A stretch of 64,000 nt of DNA from Zygaena filipendulae (taxonomy: Eukaryota > Arthropoda > Insecta > Lepidoptera > Zygaenidae), in assembly GCA_907165275.2 (NCBI GenBank), contig OU015657.1, forward strand, positions 10,873,001 to 10,937,000, in the 5' to 3' direction. Below the pieces are notes generated by a model, which was not told the origin of the DNA, did not search any database, and saw nothing but the letters and a program-made list of their open reading frames with translations. Shown one piece after another: positions 52,068 to 62,665 of the stretch (position 1 is its first letter; each line of letters begins with the position of its first letter). The translations under genes were made by a program, and so were the position numbers.

Positions 52068-53955
52068 GTTTAAGAGAGTGATTTCACACGCCCCAGGCAA
52101 ACAGTAATTAGTACTCGACTCCAGGCTCTGGAATATTCAGAAGGACGCTGCCTAATGATACAGAATTGGGATAAGTTGACTCGGGTATATACGTACGTAC
52201 TTAATTGCTAGTGAAATTAGTAACGCTATAACGTTGATTCTGAAGAATAGCTGGCATGCCACACAATAGGTCCTATCAATTCTTCGCTGTATTATCTCAT
52301 TATGAAGTAAACGGGAATTCAATACAGATATACGTAGGTGGACGGAGGCAAAGCCCTATTCCATATCGTACTTTACAATGTACCTAATCTACCCATTTTT
52401 CATTCACAAAATGTTCAACGGGATCGATGGTCGGTTTTTCACATCGATATCTACATTAAAAATAAGATTATTTTAATAATAGCATGTGTACCTAAGCGTC
52501 AAAACTTTACCTATAGAGCTTTATTTTCATCATTTTCCGCAAAATACGTGATTAGCGAATTTTATAAGACATGATAATATTCTATTATTAGGTAATTTTC
52601 AAAATTAAATTTACGACACATAAAATATAAAAAATAAAAGATCAACTAAACGCTATTTTAATATTTTTTTGAAAATTTGTCGGTTTACCAATACGTTTGC
52701 ACGGGATTCACACAAGAATTGTAGAGATGTTTGCATGAAACATGGCATATTATGTACCGAAGGTAGGTTTATGGTCGGACTTAACGTTTAGATGCTTTTT
52801 ATCCTGCTACAAAAGAAGTTCCCGTAGAAAACCCGAAATTCACAAGAGTTTGGCTACAGGAAACAACTGTAGCTAATACAGGCTACAGGAAACAACTTTA
52901 ATGTAAAATAACTGTTGTGCCTAAATAATAATATTAATTTACTCAAAGGCATAAAAAACCCAATATCTATACAAATATAAAACATTAATACAATATAATA
53001 ATAATAATCAACAATTTTAATAAAAGGCACTACGCGAGAGGTTTCTCTAGTCAAGTTGATGGGGCGGCTGGACAAAGTTTGCAAACGTGTATCAACACCA
53101 ACAAACTAGTGCAGACATTGTCACCAAGTTGTGTCGGGCCTAAAACCAAAACTTGGAAACTTCTACTGCAAAGCTCGAAACCGCTTGACACCGAGGTGGT
53201 CTAACTACTTAAATTAGATCGGAACCACTTACGAAGGGTTACATGGGTTGATCGTTTGTTATTTGTATCGCAGAGGGTTAGAGCCTTGTAAATATGTGCC
53301 TTTCACGTCGGTAAATACTGACTGAATCGTTCATAAGGTGACACCGAATAGGGCATTAGACCGGCATTGACTGCATGGAGAAATAGTGCTAATAGTGAAC
53401 GTCGCGTCGTTCTAAATAGACCATCACTAGCTTAAGTGGTCCAACGCGAGTAAGTATGATCTAACAGTTTGTTGGTTCGTCCATCTCAAATATGTTTAAA
53501 ACAAATGCACTGCTATAAAATTAGAGATTTGTCTCAGCGGGCGATATGGTCTATAAAAGAGTAGAATCCGCGATTCTGTAAATTGAATATTTTTAACAAA
53601 AACTGACAGGGGACGATAAACGAAGAGTAACCAACCACAAAAAAAGGGTTTTTAAAAATCTTTTCTGTCTGTCTGTCTGTCTGTTCGCGATAAACTCCGA
53701 ATCTACTGAACGGATTGACATGCTGTTTTCACAGTATGCGTTCCGTGGGTTTGGGTGCAGTTGTTCGGTTAAGATTTCACTCGTTTGAGTTGCAACCAAG
53801 CCACAGAACGATCGAGTTGTTTTTATAACCTCAAAATATTTGAAATTTCAGGCGCCATTTGTTTTCTATCAACTCACATTGCGAATAAGACTGTTTTACA
53901 TCCAATCTTAAACTTTTTGTGACTACGACACCTCCTCTTTGTTCGTAAGAACGCC

Positions 53956-54343
53956 TGTGTGAAAGAGGCAGGCGAGGGGCAGGATACGATCCCAACCACA
54001 AGTAAATGGATAAATTGACCCACTCACCTTTCCAGCTTCCACCAACAGCCTTGACCGTTAGAGATTATATCACGGCAGAAGAAGCACAATAATACAAGGT
54101 TCCAACAGTCTTAACACCACATGCACGCACGGCGTAGCACTTTCGAGGTAGTCAGTAGACAATTCAACCACAGATGAGGTTGGTAAACAAATTGTAGCAA
54201 GTGAATCACGGCGGTGTCGGAGCGAGACTGGCTCGCGGCCGCTCGGCAACTCGAGCCGTCGGTACGGTTCAAAACTCGAGGGTAGTTGCTAAAAACATGA
54301 GTGAGCCTTACATCTACCCACCTCCCGTGGCCAGAATCGCACA
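53956..54343 (-). repeat. 3' LTR of the BEL/Pao element
   Basis: 388 bp, same sequence as the 5' LTR. It is preceded on the minus strand by the purine-rich GGTGGGGAGTA and followed by the target duplication ACGCC. Open frames crossing both LTRs on the minus strand are a by-product of the shared sequence and are not genes. Confidence 0.93.
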
Positions 54344-54356
54344 TACTCCCCACCGA
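54344..54356 (-). promoter_or_regulatory. Polypurine tract of the BEL/Pao element
   Basis: The minus strand reads CGGTGGGGAGTA directly before the TG of the 3' LTR. A purine run at this place primes plus-strand DNA synthesis in LTR retrotransposons. Confidence 0.75.
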
Positions 54357-54520
54357 AATCAGAATGATTTCTGTTAAAGAAGCTAAGTAGAGCCAAGGAG
54401 AGATAAAGGGTATGACTCTACAAATTAAATTGGAATAAAGGAAAATATAAAATAAATAAAAATAAAATTTAAATGTGATGAAATAAATTATAATACATAA
54501 ACAAATATATTTAAATAAAA

Positions 54521-57500
54521 TTAATTTGCATAAGGTAAGGGGCAAACCTTATTTACTGGTCGTTTGAATAGACCGTTCTGCGTGCGCACGGAAACGACAC
54601 GTACAACATTGTCAGCGCCAGGATGAGTCTCTACAACGCGACCAAGTGGCCATTGCAATGGACGCGTGAGGTTAGATTTTAATATGACGAGGTCGCCTAT
54701 CTTTAGATTTGGGGGAGAGGTAAACCACTTCTCTCTTTGTTGTAAAGTGTGAAGGTAGTCATCCGACCATCGTCTCCAAAAGCTTTGAGCAGCCTTCTGA
54801 ACGGATTGCCAGCGTGACAATCTATTCAAAGGCACATCCTCAAAATTATATTCCGGGACAGCCACTAAACTTTGACCAATCAAGAAGTGACCGGCCGTCA
54901 ACACATCAAATTCGTTGGGATTATCCGACAGAGAACATAATGGACGTGAGTTCATGATTGCTTCAATTTTACAGAAAACTGTGCTTAACTCTTCAAAAGT
55001 CAACGCCCTATCGCCAACCACACGGTAAAGGTGATGCTTGGCTGACTTTATGCCGGCTTCCCACAGCCCACCCATCGACGCAGCGTTTGGCGGGTTGGTT
55101 CGCCACTCAATTTGACGTGAGGCTAATCCATCGAGGAACTTGTCTGTAGTCTGAACGGTTTTCATGAAACTATAGACTTCTTTTAGATGTTTGGCAGCGG
55201 CAATAAAATTTGTGCCACAGTCTGAATAAAGAGCACTACATAGTCCGCGGCGTGCCACAAACCTGTCTAACGTGGCCAAGAAGCATTCACATGACAAATC
55301 AGAGAGCACCTCCAAGTGAACTGCTTTAGTCGAAAAACAAACAAACAGACACAGATACGCCTTATATACTTTGGCATTGCGTCTTAAGCTTTCCTTCACG
55401 AAGAATGGGCCACCTAAGTCGCAACCAACATGACTGAAAACCTTGCTGATTTTCAGGCGCGGTGCGGGCAAAGAACTCATGATAGGTTGAATGCTCGTTG
55501 GGCGGAATTTAAAACAGCTAGCGCATTTCGATAGTACTGAACGAATAAAGCTACGAGCGTTAATTATCCAGTAATTCTTACATAAGATGCCGTGTAAAGT
55601 ACGCGGCCCTGTATGCAAGTACAATTTATGAAAATATTCAATTATCAATTTTGAGGTATGAGATTTTTTAGGAAGCAAAACAGGATGCTTTGCATTGTAC
55701 GGTAAGTCTGATTGTAGGAGTCTACCTCCAACTCTGAGAAAATTATCAGCATCAACAAACGGCGAGAGCTTACGCAGAGAAGGGATGCAGACGTGTTTCT
55801 TTTTTGTGTTGTTCTTTAAAATTTTGATTTCTGAAGCAAATTGATTTGTTTGTATTACTTTAATTATTGTGTCATGGCCTCGCTTAAGCTCTGCAGTTCT
55901 AAGCGGACCGGAAGTCCGTTGTGAATTTGACTTTAAATTATTTACGAATCTATGACACCAAGCCATGACCCGCTGAAGTTTATTAAAGGATGAAATTTTG
56001 TTGAAGTTTTCTTCTAGATCGTTAATAAACCCTTTATTTTCAATCGAAGAATTAAACGCGAAGGCATCGACGTTAGTTTTTAACTCCGGGATTGATTTAT
56101 CATCTTTGACGAAAAATGTACTAGTGGGCCAACTCTGAGGTTCATTATAGAGCCAAGCTGGACCCTGTGTCCACTCAGTAGCCATCTCGGTGAGCTGGCT
56201 AGGCAGCGCGCCTCGCGAGCACACGTCTGCGGCGTTGTTCTCACTTTTAACGTGAAACCAGCAGCTCGGTGGTATCGCGTCAATTATTTGACTAACGCGG
56301 TTGGCTACGTAAGTTTTTAGTTTATAAGGTGGCGTTTGTAGCCAAGACAAAACTATACTAGAATCGCTAATGGCGATTATTGAAAATTTAAATTCATTGA
56401 TGGTTTGTACGACAAACATAATTAATTTGGAAAGCAATACTGCCGCTTGTAGTTCCAGTTTGGGTATTGATAACAATGGCTTTACAGGCGCGACCTTGGA
56501 CTTGCTAGTGAGCAGCCTCACCTTAACACGACCGGCACAATCTACACTTCTTAGGTACATGCAAGCTGCATAGCCTCGTGATGACGCATCACAGAAGCCC
56601 ACAACTTGGACGTTAACGAAACTTGAAATTAAGAGATGTCGCTCGAGTCGCAATTCTGAAAGCGTAGGTAATTCAGCAATGAATCTGGACCACTTGCGTG
56701 ACAGTTCTAATGGCAGATGATCATCCCAATCTAGGTTCACCTTCCATAGATCCTGCATGATGCATTTTGCTACAAAGGTACACGGCGATATGAAACCTAT
56801 CGGATCGAATATACTGGCGAGCAATTTTAGTACAGATCTCTTAGTGTATTTGGTGTCAGTCATGTTATAGTTGAAAGAAAAGCAGTCGCAGGAGGGGAGC
56901 CAGATCAATCCTAGAACTTTAAGAGAGGATGAAAGTGTTTCATCTTGAAAGTTGATTACAGAGATTTGATTCTCTTGCATACGTTCGAGCAATTCGGGCC
57001 TGTTACTCGCCCACTTACGTAACTCAAATCCACCACTCTTTAATAATGACGTCAGCTCGTCCTGAAGGGCGCAAGCTTCAGACAACGTTTGGCACGACCA
57101 CATGACATCATCTACGAAAAATCCTTGCTTCAGCACGCGAGTGGCTTCCGAGGGCGGCGCGTCGAGTGCTAGTTGATGCAGAGTGCGTATAGCTATATAT
57201 GGAGCACTACGAAGCCCATATGTGTTGGTTTTGAGCTCGTAAGTACGGACAGGTTGCTCCGGCGACTCCCGCCAGAGAATGTGTTGATATCTTCTCTCTG
57301 AGGGGTCGATCAGTACAGCTCTGTACATTTTGGAAATATCAGCAGTAATACAGACATCGTAAAGTCGAAATTGAAAAATGATTTTTAAAATATCAGAGTG
57401 CAAATTACGCCCTGTTAGCAGTATATCATTGAGAGAAACGCCTGTGCCGGTTTTGACGGAACCGTCGAAAACTACGCGCAATGGTGTCGTAGTGGAAGAA

Positions 57501-59029
57501 GGACGCAACACACAATGGTGTGGGATAAAGAAATTCGAAGGCTCCCCACCTTGATATAGCTCCATATGTCCAAGGGACTCGTACTCCTGCATAAAATCGC
57601 AATAAGCTTTCCGAAGCTCAGGAGACCGAGTAAGCCGGCGTTCGACTTGGGTGAGACGTCGATATGCACTATGATATGAGTCACCTAGCGGTTTGTGGTT
57701 AGGATTTAATAATATAGGCGAAACATATCGGCCTGTTTCGTCACGATAGTGACACTTTGAAAAAATACGTTCAGCAAGTTCTTCATCAGGACTTAAGGGA
57801 ATCTCGCACGGCAAAGATTCAATTTCCCAAAATTTTTTGAGCGTATTATTAATATTCTCATCGTCATCAACAGCGTACGACACTAGTGATGACGTGCATG
57901 CTACTGCGTGAATACCCGTGACGTCATTGAGAGATTGTGCGGCCAACCTACCAGTTATTACGTAACCGAACACACTACCCAATGCGAGTGGTATGTCGGG
58001 ACTGAAAATGAATTTCTTTCCATCATAGATGTAAGGAAAAATATCACTAGCTAAGATTATATCAACAGGAGATTTTTTATAGAAATACGGATCAGCTAAT
58101 TGTAAGTTTTTATACTCGTTAATGACCGTTTCTGGTATTTGTACAGTAGGTAAGTCACACGTTATGTTTGTTAAAACAACTAAGTCGAGATTAAACACCG
58201 GATCATTAATGTGCTGTGGCTTGATAGTGCATGACGTCATCCCGTGTGTTTTCACACTTTCGCCGCCTAATCCGTAAATATTAAATGGACACTTCCGCTG
58301 AGGTAAACCTAAACGTTGTAGGCAGCTAATTGAAATAAAATTCGACTGAGCACCAGAATCAATCAATACCCGACACGCTTGATAATTATTGGTCGAATCT
58401 AAAACATGCACAATAGCAGTCCCGAGAATAACTGTATCACTACGGCTTTGTATCGATGAAGCGTTGCAGTTGTTTACTGTGACGTCACTCGAGACGGCTC
58501 GCGGCGGCGCAAGCGCGGGCGACGTCTTACGTGTATCTCCCTGATCCATGTGCAACAATATGTGATGTGATTGATTACAAACCATACATTTAAATCCACT
58601 AGGACAATTAGTCGCATTATGATTGGGTTTTAAGCAATTGTGACATAATTTAAGAACATCAGCACGGCTGATTCGCTGCGAAGTGGACAATTTACGAAAT
58701 TGTTCGCAACGAAATATCATATGTTTTTCGCCACAATGCGAACATGACCAATTCGAACGCGTAGAAGACGCATGCGTAATTTTTTTTGAATTATTAAATT
58801 TATCAGATTTATTATTGTGTCTATAATCAGGTTGTCGTTTGAATTGTTGAACATTTGAATTTGGAGAATAAGATGCAGCGTGATCTAAAATTTTAACTTG
58901 ATTGTGAATAAACGAAATAAGTTGTGAAAAGGTAGGAATCGATTTCTGATCCAAACTTTGTTCAAAATATTTACGCGTTTGCGCATCTAATGCGCGTAAC
59001 GCAATGTGACACAATACGTAGGTAACTAC
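54521..59029 (-). CDS. pol: BEL/Pao Gag C-terminus and Pol polyprotein (frame 2)
   Basis: About 1500 residues with no ATG at its head; open from 59029 and overlapping the gag frame by about 59 nt. Numbering from 59014: Gag zinc knuckles with CSHCGEKH and CHNC...CX2C at about 91-150; aspartic protease LIDSGAQ at about 217-223; reverse transcriptase about 500-650 with ADISKMY and FVDD at 633-636; RNase H with CDAS near 810, SDSS near 884 and ADVCSR near 930; integrase with an HHCC finger near 1129-1167 and the DDE triad near D1199, D1265 and E1320; then a DUF5641-like C-terminus at about 1375-1495. No internal stop and all catalytic residues appear present. No envelope gene follows; 177 bp separate the stop from the 3' LTR. 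How it is translated with the frame displaced from gag is unknown. Confidence 0.93.
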   Translation of the reverse strand, partial: VVTYVLCHIALRALDAQTRKYFEQSLDQKSIPTFSQLISFIHNQVKILDHAASYSPNSNVQQFKRQPDYRHNNKSDKFNNSKKITHASSTRSNWSCSHCGEKHMIFRCEQFRKLSTSQRISRADVLKLCHNCLKPNHNATNCPSGFKCMVCNQSHHILLHMDQGDTRKTSPALAPPRAVSSDVTVNNCNASSIQSRSDTVILGTAIVHVLDSTNNYQACRVLIDSGAQSNFISISCLQRLGLPQRKCPFNIYGLGGESVKTHGMTSCTIKPQHINDPVFNLDLVVLTNITCDLPTVQIPETVINEYKNLQLADPYFYKKSPVDIILASDIFPYIYDGKKFIFSPDIPLALGSVFGYVITGRLAAQSLNDVTGIHAVACTSSLVSYAVDDDENINNTLKKFWEIESLPCEIPLSPDEELAERIFSKCHYRDETGRYVSPILLNPNHKPLGDSYHSAYRRLTQVERRLTRSPELRKAYCDFMQEYESLGHMELYQGGEPSNFFIPHHCVLRPSSTTTPLRVVFDGSVKTGTGVSLNDILLTGRNLHSDILKIIFQFRLYDVCITADISKMYRAVLIDPSERRYQHILWRESPEQPVRTYELKTNTYGLRSAPYIAIRTLHQLALDAPPSEATRVLKQGFFVDDVMWSCQTLSEACALQDELTSLLKSGGFELRKWASNRPELLERMQENQISVINFQDETLSSSLKVLGLIWLPSCDCFSFNYNMTDTKYTKRSVLKLLASIFDPIGFISPCTFVAKCIMQDLWKVNLDWDDHLPLELSRKWSRFIAELPTLSELRLERHLLISSFVNVQVVGFCDASSRGYAACMYLRSVDCAGRVKVRLLTSKSKVAPVKPLLSIPKLELQAAVLLSKLIMFVVQTINEFKFSIIAISDSSIVLSWLQTPPYKLKTYVANRVSQIIDAIPPSCWFHVKSENNAADVCSRGALPSQLTEMATEWTQGPAWLYNEPQSWPTSTFFVKDDKSIPELKTNVDAFAFNSSIENKGFINDLEENFNKISSFNKLQRVMAWCHRFVNNLKSNSQRTSGPLRTAELKRGHDTIIKVIQTNQFASEIKILKNNTKKKHVCIPSLRKLSPFVDADNFLRVGGRLLQSDLPYNAKHPVLLPKKSHTSKLIIEYFHKLYLHTGPRTLHGILCKNYWIINARSFIRSVLSKCASCFKFRPTSIQPIMSSLPAPRLKISKVFSHVGCDLGGPFFVKESLRRNAKVYKAYLCLFVCFSTKAVHLEVLSDLSCECFLATLDRFVARRGLCSALYSDCGTNFIAAAKHLKEVYSFMKTVQTTDKFLDGLASRQIEWRTNPPNAASMGGLWEAGIKSAKHHLYRVVGDRALTFEELSTVFCKIEAIMNSRPLCSLSDNPNEFDVLTAGHFLIGQSLVAVPEYNFEDVPLNRLSRWQSVQKAAQSFWRRWSDDYLHTLQQREKWFTSPPNLKIGDLVILKSNLTRPLQWPLGRVVETHPGADNVVRVVSVRTQNGLFKRPVNKVCPLPYAN

Positions 59030-59789
59030 TTAAATCTTTTATATTTAACGCTTCGATCGCTTTATACGAATGTTCAAAATTTTCAATAAACAAATTTAAA
59101 TGAGTAGAAGATTCCTTAGAAAGCGGTTCGAAATTAAGCATTTTATCCAAATACCTACCAACCAGCATTCGGTCATCTTTATATTTTTCAAGTAGGCTTT
59201 GCCAAACGACATCGTAATTATGTGCAGATATCGGTACACTTTTAACGATATTTAATGCTGACCCTCTGGTACACGTCAATAGGTAATGAAACTTATCGAT
59301 TTTGGGAATACTCGGCTGATCATGAACTAATGAACAAAATGTCTCATAAAAAGTTGTAAAATTTTCTATGTTGCCGTCGAAGCAATACAATTCTAACTTC
59401 GGAAGACGTGGTCGAGATTCGGATTGACGCGAAGGAATATCAACCTTATTTAACTCAGACTTCGGTTGAGTTTTGGATGCGCATAATTTAATACGATAGT
59501 ACATTTCATCAAAACTCTTTAATTCATGATCGCGTACAACAGCCTTTGGATTTAATTTTAGTTCGCATTCAAAAATTTCAAAAATTAAATTTTCAAATGA
59601 TTTACGCAGGCCGTCAATTTCGTTGCATCGTAATATAAATAATTCCGTATCAACACTATCTGCAATGTTTTCCGACAAGTCGTAAATAGTTTGAATTTGT
59701 TCAAATAATCTTTCCTTACGACTAACTAGTACAGTTAGCTCGGGCGTAGAAGATAAAGACTCGCTGTCTACATCTTTTTTAGGCGGCAT
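58971..59789 (-). CDS. gag: BEL/Pao Gag (N-terminal part, frame 1)
   Basis: 272 residues from the ATG at 59789 (MPPKKD) to a stop at 58971. It has a helical, coiled-coil-like N-terminal region, then a block around LPKLELYCFDGNIENF and the stretch toward LLEKYKDDRMLVGRYLD that belong to the Gag capsid region of BEL/Pao elements (DUF1759). An open codon run starts a few codons earlier at 59810 but without ATG. Homology switches at about 59030-59015 to a frame displaced by +1; the last 17 or so residues of this frame do not look like Gag. The zinc knuckles lie in the other frame. In this family gag and pol are usually one reading frame, so this is either a one-base indel (real or an assembly error) or a frameshift site. 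Confidence 0.88.
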   Translation of the reverse strand: MPPKKDVDSESLSSTPELTVLVSRKERLFEQIQTIYDLSENIADSVDTELFILRCNEIDGLRKSFENLIFEIFECELKLNPKAVVRDHELKSFDEMYYRIKLCASKTQPKSELNKVDIPSRQSESRPRLPKLELYCFDGNIENFTTFYETFCSLVHDQPSIPKIDKFHYLLTCTRGSALNIVKSVPISAHNYDVVWQSLLEKYKDDRMLVGRYLDKMLNFEPLSKESSTHLNLFIENFEHSYKAIEALNIKDLSSYLRIVSHCVTRIRCANA

Positions 59790-60085
59790 TATAAAATGTG
59801 TAACTACCACCGCTTAAGAATAAAAATATGACGTAATATCTGACGCAGACAATCGCACTCAATTTAATGATTATGCAAAATGATTTTATTAAATACACTA
59901 AACAAATATAACTGTACGACAGGAATATAATTATCAGGTGTAAATAATATATAATACAATATAATAGGAAATATCAACTTTGTACTTAGATACGTAGGTA
60001 GGTACTGAGAACAAAGGATTTCTCGGTCACGGACTGAGAAGAAAAAATATTAATGCTGGATTTAGGCTCTGAAGGACCAAACAAC
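59790..60085 (-). other. BEL/Pao 5' leader
   Basis: 296 bp between the 5' LTR and the gag ATG, AT-rich, holding the candidate primer binding site. No other motif was recognised. Confidence 0.7.
60063..60079 (-). promoter_or_regulatory. Candidate tRNA primer binding site of the BEL/Pao element
   Basis: Six bases inside the 5' LTR the minus strand reads TGGTCCTTCAGAGCC. The first nine bases are complementary to the 3' end of insect tRNA-Tyr as I remember it (GAAGGACCA); after one extra A the match seems to resume. The offset from the LTR and the short match keep this tentative. Confidence 0.5.
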
Positions 60086-60473
60086 TGTGTGAAAGAGGCA
60101 GGCGAGGGGCAGGATACGATCCCAACCACAAGTAAATGGATAAATTGACCCACTCACCTTTCCAGCTTCCACCAACAGCCTTGACCGTTAGAGATTATAT
60201 CACGGCAGAAGAAGCACAATAATACAAGGTTCCAACAGTCTTAACACCACATGCACGCACGGCGTAGCACTTTCGAGGTAGTCAGTAGACAATTCAACCA
60301 CAGATGAGGTTGGTAAACAAATTGTAGCAAGTGAATCACGGCGGTGTCGGAGCGAGACTGGCTCGCGGCCGCTCGGCAACTCGAGCCGTCGGTACGGTTC
60401 AAAACTCGAGGGTAGTTGCTAAAAACATGAGTGAGCCTTACATCTACCCACCTCCCGTGGCCAGAATCGCACA
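60086..60473 (-). repeat. 5' LTR of the BEL/Pao element
   Basis: 388 bp, TGTGCG...CACACA on the minus strand, matching 53956-54343 along its whole length by eye. It holds the promoter of the element: a TATA-like GATATAAT is visible in the second half, and AAAGGTGAGT downstream of it looks like a splice donor that could give a spliced subgenomic RNA. The GC-rich central part contains a GCGGCCGC site. Confidence 0.93.
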
Positions 60474-60539
60474 ACGCCGATTGATTTCTTTTTCGACGAA
60501 TCCGGTTTTTGGCGCAAACTTTGACACTTCTTAAATAAT

Positions 60540-60735
60540 ACATAGCTGTCAGAGTGAAAATTAACCTGCTTCGGAGATGGTTGTTTGGTTGCTGCACTCT
60601 GAGCCACGGGACGGGTGGAACGACGCTCTGACAGCTGTCAGAGTAAAATTTCACCGAGCCACAGAACGGGTACAGAGCGCGCTCAAGCGCGTTCGAGTGC
60701 ATTCGTGCGAATCCACGGAACGCACACCTGCAGGG
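60540..60735. repeat. GC-richer repeat-like block beside the BEL/Pao element
   Basis: Contains the perfect 18-bp palindrome CTCTGACAGCTGTCAGAG (60626-60643), a second AGCTGTCAGAGTGAAAATT near 60545, and GAGCCACAGAACGGGT. AGCCACAGAACGATCGAG occurs near 53802 on the other side of the retrotransposon, so the target may itself have been a repeat. Confidence 0.5.
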
Positions 60736-60959
60736 CGATTATGTAATTTCTGTCACTATCATATTTCAGTTTCTATCAGAAAAATAACGATTTTGTGATT
60801 AATTAATCATGTTAAGGCAGCTTCAACTTTTGAAGTATGTTTGTTTTGGTTGATTGCTAGATATTGTAGGTGTCAAAACGTGCATATTGTAGTCGCAAAA
60901 CCGTCATGTTTTTGATTGCAACCGAAAAATGATAGAAACAAAAGTTACATAATAGCCCC

Positions 60960-61033
60960 TCTGGAGCTTTGTTTCATTGAAATCGGATGTCGGAGAAAAA
61001 GTTCGCGCGGGTGAAACCTCGGGGCACAGCTAG
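60960..61033 (+). repeat. Helitron-like 3' end
   Basis: CGCGCGGGTGAAACCTCGGG then GCACAGCTAG at 61033; only the last 70 bp remain. Confidence 0.65.
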
Positions 61034-62323
61034 TATATAAATAAAAAAGAGACACAGTAGGTATTTGAAAATGGAACGGAAAAATTATAAGGTAGTGCGT
61101 AAATTACTAAATTGATTCCACGATAAACTATTTTTAAGGGCTTTTCTTAATTAGTGTACTAAAATTTTTGCTTACTTAATAAGTAAGTAGATCTAAACGA
61201 TTTATTTAAGACAAGTTTAATGAGACCCAATAATCATGTGCGAGGTAAGTTGCTCTTTTAACATTCAATTTAAATAAATAACTGAAACAAAAAGTTTGTT
61301 CATTCTTTTGATGTCCTTTGTAAATAATAATTACACATCAAAGTTTTAAAACCACATTCAAATATTTGTTCTTTTCACCGTTGAACATTTGAGTATTTAT
61401 CAGAGTTTAGGAAAAAATTTACTTGTTTACAAGGCCGGTCGTGTAACTAGACATCTATTTTTAATATAGAATTTGAGTCGACCCTCGTTAATAAACCTGA
61501 TAAACTTTTGTTACCATGACTGTAATATCAACATAAGATAAATTTGCATGAAATTATAATACTTAATTTAAGAATTTAACCCACAGTATTACCATATATT
61601 ATGTTGGTAAAGCTATGTTGAAGATTTATTTGACTACGACCTATCATCCAAGACTTGTATTAACAGTATTGAATATATCCCGATTTCCAAGAGACGAGGT
61701 AAGGTGTACCTAAAGGCCAAAGAAAAATAAAAATATTGCAAAAGAAACACTAAACAGCGGCAAAGGTTAAATTTGCATAAAATATAAATGCTGGCAACAC
61801 TCTGCTATTCTTAAATTTATCTTTATTGGTCGGGTCCGCTCTGATATCGTGTTAGCATAAGTAATGTAATGGCGCAAGAAAACTATCGCAATAAATATGG
61901 TAGGAGTCTTGTGTGAATATAGAACAAATATTTTAGTAATGGAGTTTACAAAAATATAACCCATCAATGTTGAGATACTTCGAGTTTTAAGTGCTGCAGC
62001 TTTTTTCGTAGGCGGCCGTAGGCGGATTTTAAATATACCTAAAAAAGCAAAAGTTAAGTGTTGGTTACTTCACAAATTAAGCTTTACATGTGAAGATTTC
62101 TTTCTAGCTCTCTGTTTTATCCGTAACTCTTGCATACTTTCACTGCTTTAAAATGCTGAAATTCTTATTATTATTTAACTTTAACTAAATGTACCACGCG
62201 ACTTTACCTACCTAATCAAAGTCATGTTTTTACTCTGAGCAAGGAACTGCTTATAAGAACAGAAACGTTGATGCTTGTGTTTCTTCTAATGAAAATAATT
62301 GTCATTATTAGAATTATTAATGA

Positions 62324-62550
62324 CTAGCTGTTTGCCGCGGCATTACCCGTGTTGATAGTGGGATTCCCACGAAAACGCCGGGATAAAAAGTAGGTAACTA
62401 TAGTTTATGTGTTGATTTGGGGTGCAAGCTTTGTCTTCTTTAAAATTTTATACAAATCCGTGGAGGCGTTTTCGCATTTTTATCAACAGGCAAACATACA
62501 GCGTATCTACAACTGACCCTCACGAACATTCGCATTTAAATTTTATTAGT
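62324..62550 (-). mobile_element. Helitron-like element, diverged
   Basis: CTAG at 62327-62324, altered hairpin CCGCGGCATTACCCG, GCCGGGATAAAAAGTAGG, ending in CATTTAAATTTTATTAGTG. Confidence 0.7.
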
Positions 62551-62556
62551 GTGTCA

Positions 62557-62665
62557 CGGCCGCACTCAGAGTCGTTTTAATTATTACTTAATTTTAAGAA
62601 AAGATTTTTAAAATTAAATTGCCGTAATCAGAGACTTTCATTAAATTAATTTCAATTGGTAGTAA
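62557..62665. mobile_element. TTA-MITE family copy D (left half only)
   Basis: Begins CGGCCGCACTCAGAGTCG, continues through a TTGCCGTAATCAGAGACT block, and then loses similarity; the right arm is absent. It starts just after a Helitron-like end. Confidence 0.75.

Larger units (their letters stand above)
46860..53950. other. Non-coding sequence between the MITE cluster and the retrotransposon
   Basis: Besides the listed elements: CCGACTTCCAAAAAGGAGG at 46864; ACCGGTCAAGTGCGGGTCGG at 47069, a dispersed repeat head; a dispersed CAACACATGGAGAGTTACAA piece at 49480-49530; a 30-bp-spaced direct repeat of GGCTACAGGAAACAACT at 52852 and 52882; a (TCTG)n run at 53663-53683 in a Helitron-like scrap. 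No gene was recognised. Confidence 0.55.
53956..60473 (-). mobile_element. Complete BEL/Pao LTR retrotransposon (6518 bp)
   Basis: Two 388-bp LTRs (60473-60086 as the 5' LTR, 54343-53956 as the 3' LTR) appear identical by eye and have TG...CA ends. They enclose gag and pol read on the minus strand. The pentamer ACGCC at 53951-53955 and 60474-60478 is a perfect 5-bp target duplication, the size usual for this family. The order protease, RT, RNase H, integrase, then a C-terminal DUF5641-like block is diagnostic of BEL/Pao. Identical LTRs mean a very recent insertion. Gag and pol are not in one continuous frame (see those entries), so this copy may not be autonomous as it stands. Confidence 0.96.

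Noticed and set aside
54111..54545. 144-codon minus-strand frame, and its partner at 60241-60702
   Set aside because: Both run through the LTRs and share their sequence; they do not resemble a protein.
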